Shown here: piece after piece, positions 32,141-44,875 of the stretch
Position numbering within the stretch: the first letter of the stretch is position 1
How the letters are laid out: each line of letters opens with the position of its first letter
Assembly: GCA_950295325.1 (NCBI GenBank)
Contig: OX485805.1
Location: forward strand, 57,438,758-57,498,757
DNA from: Polytrichum commune
Taxonomy: Eukaryota; Streptophyta; Polytrichopsida; Polytrichales; Polytrichaceae
Direction: 5' to 3'
Length of the DNA stretch: 60,000 nucleotides
The notes under the pieces: model-generated
Databases searched by the model: none
What the model saw: the letters and a program-made list of their open reading frames with translations, nothing else
What the model was told of the DNA's origin: nothing
Position numbers and translations under genes: made by a program

Positions 32141-34902
32141 TTGTTTCGGAGGGGGATCGCTCACAGGGCGTTGATGATGACGACGAGTAGCGCGAGGCCC
32201 GAGCCATCTTGTCGCTGGCACGCCATCATTGCGGGCGTCGTGAGTCTGCGCGCCTTTTGTGTGTGTTGTTCGTCGATGTTTTTGTCGGTTGTTCGGAGCA
32301 GATTTGCATGCAAGTTGCGTGCAACTGGAAGAAAAGAAGGACACCGCATTGCCGCAGGTCGGGCAGAATTTTGCGTTGCTGATGATGAAGGAGCGTGAGC
32401 ACAGCAGGATGATGGCTGCAAGGTACGCTAGTAGTAGGGTGAGAGCAGCAAGCAAATTTATTATTGATGAATATTATTGTCCGCTGTGTTCGAAACTTCA
32501 ACGATCATCCCATTCATCGTGTCTCTCGGTATCTGAGGGTCTCTCTGTATACCAATTGTTGGCAACGAAGAACCGATTGCCGGGCTGAAGTTCCCTTTTT
32601 TTGTTTCTTGGACACGTTTGGAGGACCTTTGGTTGATCGAATTTTGCAAGATTCTCTTCTTCCTCAAGACGAGTCAGGTGATTTCTCCGTTTTTGAAATT
32701 CCCTTGCTGTCGATTGTTACAGAGAGCGAGAGAGAGAGAGTTTTGTGCTGATGGCGAGTAATTTTGACCGTTTGTGTTGTATAGGTGTTTGGAACTCATG
32801 CTCGTCTCTGCAAGTCGTTCTTAGAACTTCGTCGGTCGAAATCGCTTTGTTCTTGTGATGATGCAATGTGCTTGCTTACAATAGTCGATTGTTGTCGTTG
32901 ATGTGCGGAAGGACAGAAGACTTCGATAATAGTAAGTTTTGTGCATTGCGGTGTTGCTCAACGTGTGGTTGTTGACTGTCGGATCGGACTGGTGAGCAAC
33001 TTTCACGCAACTGGCACTCCACTGACTACAAACTAAAAGAATTGTTGCTTGATGTCTTTTTTCATGTCTGTCCGTTGTTATTTCAACCGGTTTTCATTCA
33101 GCTCCAACTGGCCTGGCCAAGCGCTGTTTCTGCCAGACGCTTCTTGGTGAAACCGCTTTCCAGGATGTGGATCGCTCGCTTACCTCTGCGACTCGAGAAA
33201 GATATGGTTAATTTTCTGTTCTGATGTTGTATCGTTACAGTCTCGTCCTTCAACAAAGAGATTTGCAGAGGAAGAAGTAACTTATGCATATTCCTAATAT
33301 GAGGCCCTTGTTCCCTTGCTTTCTGTGTAGTTTAGTAACTTTCGTAGGAGTACGGCTTGCCATTGACAAATGGTGCTGGACAGGTCACCTAAGCAACTAT
33401 TTGTAAAAATTTAGTCACTTCTCCACGAATCAGCTGTGATGCTGTTCTATTCTTCTCCCGCGGCTCCTAGCAAGAAAACTCTTTCGAGAGCCGATGGTCA
33501 TCTCGGAGCAGCGAAGGGGACATTTTCTGGCTCGTCTTCAGAACCAAGCGACAAGTTACTACAAGAAGAACTGTAGTGATAGTTGTCCATAAGCATTAAA
33601 CTGATTTCACGGAGGTAGTAGGTAGCACATTGTGTTACCAGGAGTCCTGTTGATCTTATTAGCAACCTTTCTTCAAGGAATACCTAAGTAGACTTCTCAC
33701 CTCCAATCTATGTTGCTTTGCCTTTCCTGTAGGTGGAACTTACTGGCCGGCATGTGACGAAGAGGGCGAGCTTCCTGTGAATGGCTGATGTTGCGTACAG
33801 CCAGCATGCTACCCGGATTTGTTCTTGCCAGGTGGGGTTTTTCTCCTAAACTCTATGTTCCTTACTCCAAGTATACGATATGGTCAGCGATCACAAAGAG
33901 GTAATTTAGATCTATCAGGAAAAGCTCCACTGGAAAATGCATTCTGGTCACTAAAGAGGCATATGTTTATCAGTGGCTTCATCGGCATACTGTGATACTG
34001 CAGTTGGCATGTCAGCGAAGACTCTCAGCGGCGACCTTTAAGTATGCCATGTCGGAGTAAGTTTATAATTTTAAACAGCTGCAACTGAGACTTTGCTTAC
34101 CAGGAGAAGTCTGAACTAAGAGGATGCTTTGGAGTTTGCCACCTCTACTTTCGGCAACGGAATCTTTATTCCTCATTTTAGGTTTTCCTCGTGACGAGAA
34201 ATAGGCGTGGAATGGTATACCATTATTTCACACACTCATTACAACGCAGCACCGCATTCTCTCAAGTCTTTCTAAGTAGCAGAATTGACAATAATCAACG
34301 AACGATTGGTGTTCTCTCTCTGCAAGTCCCCCGCAAGTCCCTTTGTCAGCGATTCTTGCCACGGCATGGACTGTCCTATATTTTCTTAATAGCTTGCACT
34401 GTTCAATTCATAGGTGTATTTCTGAGGACTTCTTCGTGTCGGGTTCAGCCATGGAAGAATGACGGTAAGGACACCTTGGTTGGCAAAGAAGAAAGTGCTC
34501 TTCGGAGCTGTTTACATTCAAAAGAAGACAATCGCCCATGCTACGAAGTGTCAGAGACATGAGACCTGAAAATTACTCAACTGAAATTTGAGTTAACTTG
34601 CTATAACGACAAGATACTTGAGAGGGGAGACGAGCTGTCAATGCAGTGCTCAAGGGCACGTAGGGATGGACCTCATGATATGGTGATTATACATCCACAT
34701 GACCTGGAGACTCTGGGGAGGTTTTTCTTTCGAAAAACATGTCTTTTGTAAAATTTGATGATATTTAGAGTGACCCTTGCACACTTGACGCCAAGGATTA
34801 TTAGGGGTGAAAGATACATCAATACTGTTTCTACCTTCAACTAGTGGTACTAGATACTCAAACCATTACGTAGTTCATTGTAAACTCATCTCTGAAGCAG
34901 AT
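32141..34902 (+). promoter_or_regulatory. Probable promoter and long 5' leader of EID1
   Basis: About 2.8 kb of repeat-free, GC-richer sequence lies between the last transposon and the EID1 start. It has a GAGAGCGAGAGAGAGAGAG tract (about 32720-32740), common in plant 5' leaders, and several GCAG and GTAAGT-like sites that could bound leader introns, but no conserved coding frame. A 123-residue frame at 34191-34562 (MTRNRRGMVYHYF) shows no family resemblance and could be an upstream ORF or chance. Confidence 0.4.
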
Positions 34903-36728
34903 ATGTCTGAAGGTGATAACGCAGTACCAGCTCCCCGGGAGCCTCCTCCTCCACAACCAGTATTCAAAGAACCACGACCCGTCAACCCGAACTCACTACC
35001 CTTTTTCAGCCGGATTGTAGAGGATATAATTGTCAACATTTTTGGCCGGCTTGAAGAAGACCCAAGAGATCTTGCACGTCTTGCATGTGTGTGTAGGAGA
35101 TTCCACAATGTTGTCAAATCTTCGTGCTATAAGCGGCAATGTCTCCGAGTTGTGCCAACCATTGTATCTGAACTTATGCAATCAAGTACCCGGCAAGATG
35201 TATTGGGCGAGCCTCCTGGTGGTTGGGCGGCCCTTCAAAAACTTCTTGTCTGTTGTCCAGGACTTCGTCCCGCAGGGGTCTTGTTGAATTGTTGGGACTT
35301 CGGACTAGAGAGGGATATCGGCCGGTCTGACGATTTTGAACTAGTGCACAGACAGATTGTGCCCAACTCTGGGCAAGATGCAGAAGACGATTCGCCACAA
35401 GGTGCTGGAAAGAACCCTGTAGTCTCTCTCAAAGTCTTTGAAGGAAACAATGAAGAAAAGATTGTGGGTGCACACGGCAAGCAAAGTTGTTGTAGGAAGG
35501 GGACTGGACAAGAATCTGCACTTATGGCAGAAACGATGGCAAAGCTTGAGAGTGCAATTTTGCAGACCAGCGAGACCAGCGGTTGTTCTAGCAGTGTCGA
35601 GACGTCGTCCAGAAATGATGATCCTATTGGTATTGATGATGCTGACCTCGATGCTGGAAAAGGTATATTTGGTAAGAGGAAAAACTGGGAAATGATGGGG
35701 GGAGATGGGCCTATAAAACAGATGAAGAAAGGCGGTATACACTATCACAATAAAGTGATGAATAACTCAAGGTTCAATGGGGTCTACAAGCAGTCAGACC
35801 GGGATGATGAGTATGGCGGCATCCGATCGCCAAGGTATCGAGAGAGACGCAGGTCGAGACAGAGGAGTGGAGATAGTAATTTGGGTAGGCGGATCACCGA
35901 GACAGAAGAGGCTCAAGTCAACCACGAGGAAGAACCTCATCTCGCAAAGGGTGCTTGGATTCTGACTCGTGAGCAGGGCAACAAGCTCCTTGCGAGCAGG
36001 TCAGTCTAATGATACATATTCTTTTTTGCTTGATCTAACTTATGCAAGCCCTGACCTGTGTCTAAAGTACAGTAAGTAGGACTCGTCAGCTCGAGGCACT
36101 GTTTCAATCTTTCACATCGTTCCTTATACCTCCATTTCATTTCTCTCGTGCTCTACTCATTGCTGTTTTAAGCCCTTCATCCTTCGATCGTTTCAACCGT
36201 TGGTTTTACATATTGCAGACAAAAGTAGACGATTCTGTCGGGGCAGTTCCATGTGTAGTGAATATCTCAGAAACGATCATTTGGCCCTCATTTACTGCAT
36301 GGGACTTATTCTTGTGTTGGCTCTCCTTGCACCTACATGTGGAAACTAGAAACATCCCAGTCGAGTGGTTTGCTAGAAATGCTCACTTGGGTTCTCTGAA
36401 TTACAGGTTCAGGTCAGACAGCCTGTATATATGTGACTGGCCAGGGTGCGCACATCAAGGGCAGAAGCGTGTGTACAACCTATTTCGAGGAATTTTCAAG
36501 AACTTCCAGCACTCCCATGTGTTCCGGAACTTGAAGGACTTGAAAGCCAAGCGGACTGAAATACGGTGTGCCTTCTGTTCTGAAGGGACGTATGACATGG
36601 TTACCAGTTTTTGCCTTCGCCGGTCCTTTGAGTATCATGAGGATGGGGAGCCTGTTATCCGAGCTTATGTCTGTGAAAGTGGCCACGTTGTTGGTGCCTG
36701 GACAGATCGCCCTTTGTACAACATGTGA
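34903..36728 (+). CDS. EID1: Phytochrome A-associated F-box protein EID1, two exons
   Basis: Exons are 34903-35999 and 36407-36728 (GCGAGCAG|GTCAGT to ATTACAG|GTTCAGG), giving 472 residues. An F-box lies at about residues 36-78 (VEDIIVNIFGRLEEDPRDLA, then RLACVCRRFHNVV). EID1 hallmarks follow: PPGGWAALQKLLVCCPGL, AGVLLNCWDFGLER, WILTREQGNKLLASRF and a Cys/His-rich C-terminus with YICDWPGC, CAFC, FCLRRSFEYHEDGEPVIRAY, VCESGHV.GAW. Arabidopsis EID1 is an SCF ubiquitin-ligase adaptor that dampens phytochrome-A far-red signalling in the nucleus (family knowledge). This protein is longer than the ~336-residue Arabidopsis protein because of a low-complexity middle (about residues 165-350) with basic KRK and RYRERRRSRQR patches. 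An in-frame ATG at 34807 would add 32 residues; I prefer 34903 (MSEGDNAVPAP). Confidence 0.93.
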
Positions 36729-37755
36729 AGGATATTAGATAGCCAGGAGTTCATTTTGAGGTTTTGATTAGGGAGTATTATCAATCAGATTGATATGATG
36801 GTTTTGGTTAGCAAAGATACGGATTGGTTTGGTTTTTAGAATGACATAATGAGAGGTAGGGGAAAGTGCAAAGTTATGCACAACATCAACAGCTTGAGGC
36901 TCCCATTTAAAGGTTGCGGCTACTCGCAAGTTGAGGAGTCTTCAGAACACAGACCCCAGCAATTTGATTTTTAAGATTGGTGTGATGGTGAAAAGATTTA
37001 ACAGGATTATCATTCAATTTTGGATTTCAGACACATAGTCCTTAGCAACTTCCAGACCTACAGAAGATGTGGTTGATACTCTGTCGTCCTAGTCTGTTAA
37101 GGTTTTCCAAGGCCTTCAAACCTGTATCCCCTACTTCCTCCTGTTTCTCTCAATTTGGTGTTGGTTGATAATTGCACAAGCTTTTGACCTCTCGGCACCT
37201 TTTTGTGTAGGGCAATCTTATGTAGCTTTGCATGCAGAAGCTTCTTGAGCAAAGTCTTTTTCACAGTAAAATTTTGATGGCATCAAAGTAAAACGGCTGT
37301 TGAATGTGTTGACTTTGTCAAGGGCATCAAGTCTTAATACGGTAGGTGCAGCATTTTGGCGGGTCGGTTCTCTGAAAAAGGGTCAGGTACTTGTGTATCC
37401 TCAACAGCCTCTTGTTGTAGAGTCAGATCGATTCCCTCGCTCATGTTGCTGTCTTACTTGTCAAACAAATCTTGGTAATAGTTGTCTCCATCCATGTGTT
37501 GCACAAGCAGGTGGAGTATCTAGACTGTTCTTTTAGCAGTTTAGGTTTCAATTATGGTATCTTCAATCAATTTTCTGTAGACCATTACCAAGCTAACTCA
37601 CTTGGAAACTCTCAATTTTTACATTGAGATGTTTGGTGCATTTGAGGCAGATGCAACGAATCAACCCCTGGTTGGCAAGCCAGATGGCCTGGGTAGTATC
37701 AATCTGCTCATTGTGTCAACCTACTAATGCCTCTCAAGGTGGTAGGATGCAGGGT
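36729..37755. other. 3' intergenic region between convergent genes
   Basis: One kilobase between the EID1 stop and the stop of the convergent minus-strand gene. It probably holds both 3' UTRs. No repeat, RNA gene or conserved frame is seen. Confidence 0.4.
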
Positions 37756-39703
37756 TTACAGGTAGTGATACTTGGATGTGCGACTTGATTTTTGTGTGCG
37801 ATTCTCTGTAGCTGGTTGCAATTGGAGACGTGGTCGACGGTAAGCATGAGAGGTAAGAGGGCGTTGTTGAGGTGGACTGTAAGACATTGATCGAGGCCGG
37901 CGGCGGTAATCTTGGTTGTTGCTCGAGGGCTCTACTGTGTTAGCTGTCCATTGCACTTTTTTCTTCTGCAACATCTGTGGAGACATCAAATATTTCCAAC
38001 TGCTTCAACTGATTTCTATTACACAATGATTTGAAGCTGCTGTAGGAATTAATTTATTTAAAGTTCCACATCACAGTTGGTGATGATTATGTTAGTAGGG
38101 TCCTTGATACACAGTTTGGAGGTCCACTGGATTGGTTTATGTGGGTACAAGATGAATTGACATTTAATATTGTGTTTCTCTTACTGCTACAGGCACATAA
38201 CCGCAGAACATGATTCTCAGACTCGAACTCCTCCTCGCATTTCAGTAAAAGGTGAAGATCTTTACCTGCTGCGCTTGAAGACAGCCAATTTCAGCATACT
38301 GCTGAATAGAGTCTCGGCTCCTTGCAGCTGGGTATTCGTCTGCTTCACAGGCACATGAATTCGAAGCACTCGAGCGTTGTGAATGCACTCCGCGTGATTG
38401 TGCCACTTGGGTGCTCGGGCGTATATATGATTCTGTTGAAAAATAGGTAAAGTTACTGAAAGGTACACTTTGCAGGGGGAAATTTGCAGTGTCCTTGAAT
38501 TTGTAGGAATTTGTGTGAAGTAAGAAAGTTGGTTAAGCTTATGCGAAATATGAATAGGATATGAGTTACCTTGACGAAAACGGTCAGGTCTGGATATGCA
38601 TTTTTGACGTGACAGTATTTCAGCATCGTGTCTACCTGAGCCCAAATTTGACCAGGAAATTTAAACATAGAGATATTATGTTGATGTGAATTTATCAATG
38701 TATATGTTTTCCATCACATTTACAGTACTACAATGGTAGCAAGTTTTGCAATATCCTCTCTTTCCTACTGATGCATTGTACATAGAAGAATTCTCAAACA
38801 AGTCAGTAAAGAGCCGACTTACTTTTCTCCATGGCACAGATTCCACTGGAAGCAAGATTATCGCTCTTGCAGCCGTCTCCAACGAATACATTGCTTTCGT
38901 TTCCTGCACTCACATCTGCTTCAGTCCTTTCTTCATCCTCGCATGCAACTATCTTCTCTTCCTCTAGTTCAGCTGCTCTACACAAGCTCCACTTTTCAGT
39001 CACAATGCCGAGTTCCCTGTTTTCTCCTCCAAACATATTACCTACATTGCGCAAATAAGTTGACTCTCCTACTTTGTGCGTGACCCTCGAGAAGTTTGCC
39101 ATCCCTATTCCTAGGTTGATGACCTCCGGTCTATATATGGTGCTGAATGAAATACTTAATATCGATACTGAAATCCTAAAAGGTTTGTCATCTCCTTCAT
39201 AACGGCCTTTGCTATCCTTCTATACTGCTCGACTTGTTGGATCTTATTGAAGACATAAAAGCTAGATCCTCTTATGGACTTGAAATGAATGCAGGTTGAG
39301 TTGTTTCTCAAGTACATGGAGACGATGGCGCATACGCTCTCAGGCTTCCGAAATACGGCAGCTTTCTGTCGTCAGCAGCTGCATTTAAAACTGCTTCCAT
39401 GTTCTCATCGTCCATGTCAATGTAGTCTCGGAATTGCTGATCTGCAGAATCGTATATGTGTTCTTCGTGGATGTGTTCGAGAGGGGAGGCAAGAAAGTCG
39501 ACGTTTCTGGGTCGCTGTTTTTTGGAGCTCCCGAACAGGAGATAGAGAGTGGTCGCAGCGGAGACAGCAACAGCACAGGAAATTGTAAGGTAATTGCTGG
39601 TGGTGACGATCGCTGGGTCGATGCTGAATCCTCTTCCTATTATCCTCACCATCTTCATTTTTGAGTCGATCTCTTGAGACTCAACATCAACGATGACATG
39701 CAA
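37756..39703 (-). CDS. Unrecognised membrane-anchored protein, five exons
   Basis: Minus-strand exons 39703-39336, 39130-38823, 38635-38570, 38432-38266 and 37974-37756 join through phases 2, 1, 1 and 0 to one 375-residue frame ending YHYL-stop. Splice sites are good (GAAAA|GTAAGT, CAAG|GTAACT, GCAG|GTAAAG; acceptors CTCAG, CAACAG, CCACAG); the exon 1-2 junction (GAGC|GTATGC to TATATAG) is the weakest. One transmembrane helix lies near residues 34-60 (NYLTISCAVAVSAATTLYLL) with little before it, so a signal anchor is likely. The rest is hydrophilic: an acidic stretch (DYIDMDDENMEAVLNAAADD), GESTYLRNVGNMFGGENREL, and a basic, Pro/Gln-rich tail (RRRPRSMSYSPPQQRPL). No domain is recognised. Later in-frame ATGs at 39658 and 39652 are alternative starts. 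Phase continuity across four joins is the main support. Confidence 0.6.
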
Positions 39704-40112
39704 GGATTGCAGGAGAAGTGGAAAATCACAGGTCCAAGGAGAAGTGTATAAAGGTTATGATATGAGAGACATCCTCAATTCTTCCTATAGCAGTTTCCTA
39801 AGGTGGGAAAGATTTGGAGACACCTCAAGTCCCCAAAGTGGCATGATAAATAATGTGGCGCAACCACTCACAAAGAAACGATTTTTGCACTGAAAGCTTC
39901 AAGCAAGCCTGAGCAATGGAAAATCAGGGGCCTTGTAATTGAAAGAGAACGAGGAGCGCTGAGTGACAACGCCATCATGATGGTCTCCGTAATGCTTTAG
40001 GGCTACTTAATGCAGGATATTGTGAGGGCTTCTTTCCGATTCGGACAGGTGCGTGCCTCCCCGTCTTATGATCGCAATCCTGCTTGAGTATTCGCCTGTC
40101 ACTGCAATAAGG

Positions 40113-40448
40113 TTATATAGAAGCAGAAGCAGAAGCTTCAGATCCAGAATTTTCGGCTGACTTTCGAATAGACCTCCTTTGCTCCTGTTCTCTTTTGGGT
40201 CTCTGTTGAGATGATTGCTGCAATTCGATCGTCAAATTGCTGAGGTCGAATGCCAATGATGGACAAAGGCTTTGTTCCAGAGGGAGAGAATTGAGACAAC
40301 CAGCAATTACTCCAGAATCGTTGGAAATGGTAAACTTGGTGGCATAATTAGGTCTCAGAGACAATAATCCTTCGCCACAATCCTCTCTCCCTAGGCTTCG
40401 CAAAAGCATCGTAGTGCGCCATTTTATATTCCACCAATTAAGAAGCAT
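40113..40448 (-). CDS. Small hypothetical ORF
   Basis: A single-exon frame of 111 residues (or about 97 from MLLRSLGRED) with an amphipathic middle (LAFDLSNLTIELQQ) and a charged, Ser/Ala-rich tail ending SEASASASI. The tail is partly a CTTCTG repeat. Its start lies 745 bp upstream of the membrane-protein gene, same strand. No homologue recognised; it could be the 3' exon of something larger or chance. Confidence 0.25.
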   Translation of the reverse strand: MLLNWWNIKWRTTMLLRSLGREDCGEGLLSLRPNYATKFTISNDSGVIAGCLNSLPLEQSLCPSLAFDLSNLTIELQQSSQQRPKREQEQRRSIRKSAENSGSEASASASI

Positions 40449-43400
40449 GAGTCACACGCATATAATGACGAAATCCGTAACATGACCTGCGATCTCAAGC
40501 CAATTTCGACGTCCTTCCGAGTGAGTTTGGTGGACGAGATCATTCCATCTCTGCAGCTGATGGACTGATTTTTTTTTTTGCTATACATGTAAGTTAGAGT
40601 GTGGCTATGGGCGATCTTGAGAGAGAGCGACCGCAGCGTGAGGGCAGGGGGCGCACCCCCAGCAGCCCCGGAACTGAGACTGAGGTTTGACCGTGGACGA
40701 AGAAGAAGAAGCAGTCACTTTTTTCATCCATCAGGTCTAAGCCATTTATCTCCATTTCACCAAACCAAATTTTTACCTTTTCCTTTCACAAAATTTAAGA
40801 AAAGTTATCCTTAAAAAGTTGGGTTAGAGGGTGAAACGCTTGAAAAAAAATCCCAATTTTCATAGAATTTTTATTCTTGTATAGTTTGCCTCTCCCATGT
40901 ATAAATTAGCGTGAACTATAAATTAGCACGGGTCAAAGAGTTGTTCCTCCTATTCTTGGCCTCACTAGAGTTTAGTCTTGAGTTTGATCGTTTTCTCTTG
41001 GAAACATGTGAATTTGGCTTTGGAACGTCTTGGGAGCTGCATGGTTGGCAGACCTAGCTGTCTATACGTGAAGTATTTGTTGGAACCGGAGAGTTTCCGG
41101 CTAACACACTGAAGACAAGATGCATCTCCAAACACCGGATGGTTGTTCCTAATCTTTTAGGGGCAACTTTGAAATTCAATTTTGTTGGGTAGGCACATTT
41201 TTACTGCACCCACAGTGTATACGGCTCCTGATTTCAGCATAACTGGGTGAGCCCCGGAAGGGGAAATCCAAAAACATGGGTATACTGGTCAGAATATCCA
41301 GTGCATGGTATTCTTTAGTAAAAGGTGAAAGAATAGTTGGGTCTGTGCTGAGCACCCGGCTGTGAGATATCCGTGCAAGCAAAGGGAGATTATATGTATA
41401 CATGATTAGCTGCGCATTTTTGAAGACCCTGTCACGAAAATGTATGGAGCAATGAGAGTAAGCTCCAGTCCAATTAACTCTGCCACCACAGGCTTTTGTA
41501 GGTTCTCCAACTTGTCAAGGATAAGTGTGCAGACATGATGACACTGATGAGATTCTCTCTGCACATTTCAGAAATTCTGAGTGTGGAAATCAACTTTGAG
41601 AGGGTGTCGCCAAACTGGATTTGTTATCCTACCAGTCTTGGGACGGGCACCCTAATTGCAGGTTGAGGTTGGGTCAGAAATCCTGGGTAAGAATGCAGTT
41701 TGTGAATCAAGTTTTGTGGAGTATGTGGGAGTTTCTTTTGCAGCTGATCTATAATGACAATTGTAAGAACAAGAGTGTTTTAAAAAAAAAAACCCACATC
41801 CCTTGATCTAAGCCTGATTTTCAGAGGCTGGGATATGCACATATAGTTATATTATTGTTGTCTGGCCAGAGACTCGGAAGCTGGAGAGTCTTGTAGTATG
41901 TTATATCAATGGATAAAATTTGGATATTTTGCATTGTACTTGAAAGTTAACTTTTGGCAATCAACGCTTGGGTTTTGAAGTTTATGGTCACAATCGAAAC
42001 CCAAAGGGTTGGGTTTTGATGGAGTTGGGCTGTGTTGAGTTGTATGTGAGATGGTTTCAAAAACTCACGGTCTCTTTTGCTGCTGGTGAAAGCCAAGTTA
42101 CAGTACTGGAGTATCTGGATTGAATTGTACTCGATCTGAAGCTATTGTGTTTACTAAATGTCATCTTCATTGATTGTGAGTGCCTATTGTCATTTTACAT
42201 TCAGTATTCAAAGAGATGGTGAGAAGTGCGCCCCTTACAAAAAATAATTCATACATAGTGAGTTACTAAGATATTATGAAGCTCCTCCAAGGTTTTCATT
42301 TACGTTGACCTTTTAAAACTGGTAAAATTGCTTCATTCGATTGCTTAAAGATTGTGTACAGTATTCATGAACATCGTTCTTTGCAGAATCGGAGTATCAT
42401 ACATTGCAATTTGTGCCAAATACCAACAATATGCAGTTTGTACTTTTTACAAGGTGTGGCTTCAACTATCATTCAGTCTCAGTATAATAATTTTGTACCG
42501 ACTAATCTACTTGATTTCTAAACATGTGCTTATTTGACACATTGTTCATCAGTGGTAACAACTTTCTTCACAGATTAAGTACCTAGGCTTGGTATGATTA
42601 TTTTTTTACAGTTTATACCCACATTTAAGCACATAGTCTTTAGTGAAGATATCTAAGTTTCCAGCTCTCCTGATTCTGTCATGCACATATTTCGCCTTGG
42701 TATAAGTTTGCGCTTGATCTCAACAAATTCAGCTCTGCATATTGAAAAGAAAATTCTGCATTTTCAGCTTCAATATGTGAGCCCCCTAGAAGTACAAAAG
42801 GCAAGAATTCGAGTCCGTGATTTCATTGCAGCATTTATTGTTTTTTTACATTTTAGTGTGTTGCTGATGCTTGAAATAGGAAATCATAGCGAATGACCGG
42901 TTCGATCCCTGTCTTACCTTATGGATTGTAATTGCAGATGATGTCAATCCACTCGCGCAAGTATCTTGATCTCGGCCACGCAGACCTCTTACACAAATCA
43001 TCATGCACTCTGAAAGTGGACCTTGGTAAGTTTCCCCATTGCAATTGTACTCTGTTTGTTGGTAGGAATCATGAACATGTAAATGCTTCAACCAACAGCA
43101 TTTACCGTACTTTGTCATTGAGCATGTTCATGGATACTTGGCAATTTTTGGTGTTCCGTTTGCATGAAACTGTTTTTCAGTACGGTTTGTTCTATTTGAA
43201 TGAATTGCGACCGGCGTTGCACCCTCTCGTTGAATTGCACATGCCTGCAAGTCGAAGAAGTAAAAATAAATTAAAAATCCTCATGTTGTGATTCATTTTG
43301 GAATTCTTAGTGGTGTATGCAGGCTCACAAAGTATGGAGCTCGTGTAAGGTGCCTTGAGAGTTAACATGTTTATTTGATTTATCATGTGAGTAATATTTC

Positions 43401-44188
43401 TCTTCAAACAAAAGTCCTTGACCACGCCTATAAAATCAAGTAACATGAGTTGAAATAGAGAGAGAAAGATTTTTGGGCAAACCTGTGCCAGGCAAATAAC
43501 AGGAGGCCAAGCGCAATGTAGCATATGCCAAGAGCCTCAGCCGCTATGGAGCCTTCCATTGAGAGTTGCTTTTTAATTTTGCGTCAACAAACAAACTCAA
43601 GGTCACAAATTGAATCGTCGAATCTACTCAACTTACCAATACCAAACATGCAGCTTCTTTTTGAGTTTTTTTTAATTCCTAAAATTCATATTAGCAATCC
43701 TTATATCAACATATAAATGCTTGTATATGCAGGAAACAGAGGTGTTCACGATGGTAGAAAATCCTCACCAAAAACAAGTCGTATCTTGCTTCGGTCACCA
43801 ATATTCCCTACAAAATGCCAAATTGCCACACAGAATCCGTGCTCAAAATTCATATCATTAACATTAAAATTATGAATTACTTTTGTTGCAAACATCAAGA
43901 AGTAGGTTAGGTTTCGTGAGGTCCCTTTTAAGAGATTCCCTGTCTTCTTGTTCATATGGCTAATATTGTAACTGCAACGTAAAATTGGGTGATAGTTTTT
44001 GAGACTTTGGAAACTTTTGAGGTGAAAGGAAGAGAGGGGAAGTAGGCACACCACCGTAATCAAAGCATTCTATTTTTTTCATGTTCAGCTTGCATTATGT
44101 TTTGTAGATAATTTGATTACAACCAAGGTGAATGATCTTAAAGCACACGATTGGAACTTGCAAATGTGAAAATAGCTAAGAGACTTGC
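40449..44188. other. Gene-poor stretch without recognisable genes
   Basis: Repeat-poor, moderately AT-rich sequence. 40600-40740 is GC-rich with a GAAGAAGAAGAAG run and could be a promoter or 5' leader. A potential exon at 42939-43026 (after TGTAATTGCAG, before GTAAGTTT) translates as MMSIHSRKYLDLGHADLLHK but has no recognisable partner exons. The last exons of the decayed transporter copy may lie at 43.8-43.9 kb on the minus strand (DMNFEHGF, then AIWHFVG) but splice sites are not convincing. Confidence 0.35.
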
Positions 44189-44875
44189 CAGAATAGGGCT
44201 GGCATCCTTTATGATCATGATTATGGTGTATGTCAAAGCACTTGTTCGAGCCAACAACATGAGTTCCGCCACCGTCTACACGTCAATGCACGTCGTTAGT
44301 GTTGGAGATTTTATTTTCTTTCAAATTTCAAACTTGTATTCTAAGGCCAATCGAATGTATGTTTCTTGAAGAGGCTCCCTTATAAGTCTCCATGTCCATT
44401 TGATATGGTGGTGTGTTTCTATTGTTTCAAGTTTCAACATTGAGTCAAGTGATTTTTTACCATCGACAACATGGTTGTCCTTATACAGTGCCTTTTTATC
44501 CTTCACAATTTCCACTTTATTTGGCTTTGGAAATTTGATTGTACCTTCATCATTGCGAAGGCTAGCCCACCGGCCGCAAAGAGGATGAATGTTGCTATCT
44601 TGAGATTCGTGTCAAACAAAGGACCCTTGCCTACTGTGTTCCATGATTCCGTTTGATAAGAGATGGCAAACGTGACCAAGGCCATCACGGGCTTCATCGC
44701 TCGCATCGTGGAAAATGGTGTTGCCATCCCTAACAAGTAACATCCATGTCATCCCTTTCAACACGAGTACAAAATAAATAAATAAATAATCACTATGACA
44801 TGTACTTTCCAAATGCTTCATTTCACTCTACTAGCCTCATCATGCCAATAATGTTATTTGCTGATTATTCAACCA

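Noticed and set aside
32141-32588. Overlapping ORFs of 85-170 residues on both strands near the EID1 leader
   Set aside because: Open only because the segment is GC-rich; composition and frames show no domain, and several overlap each other.
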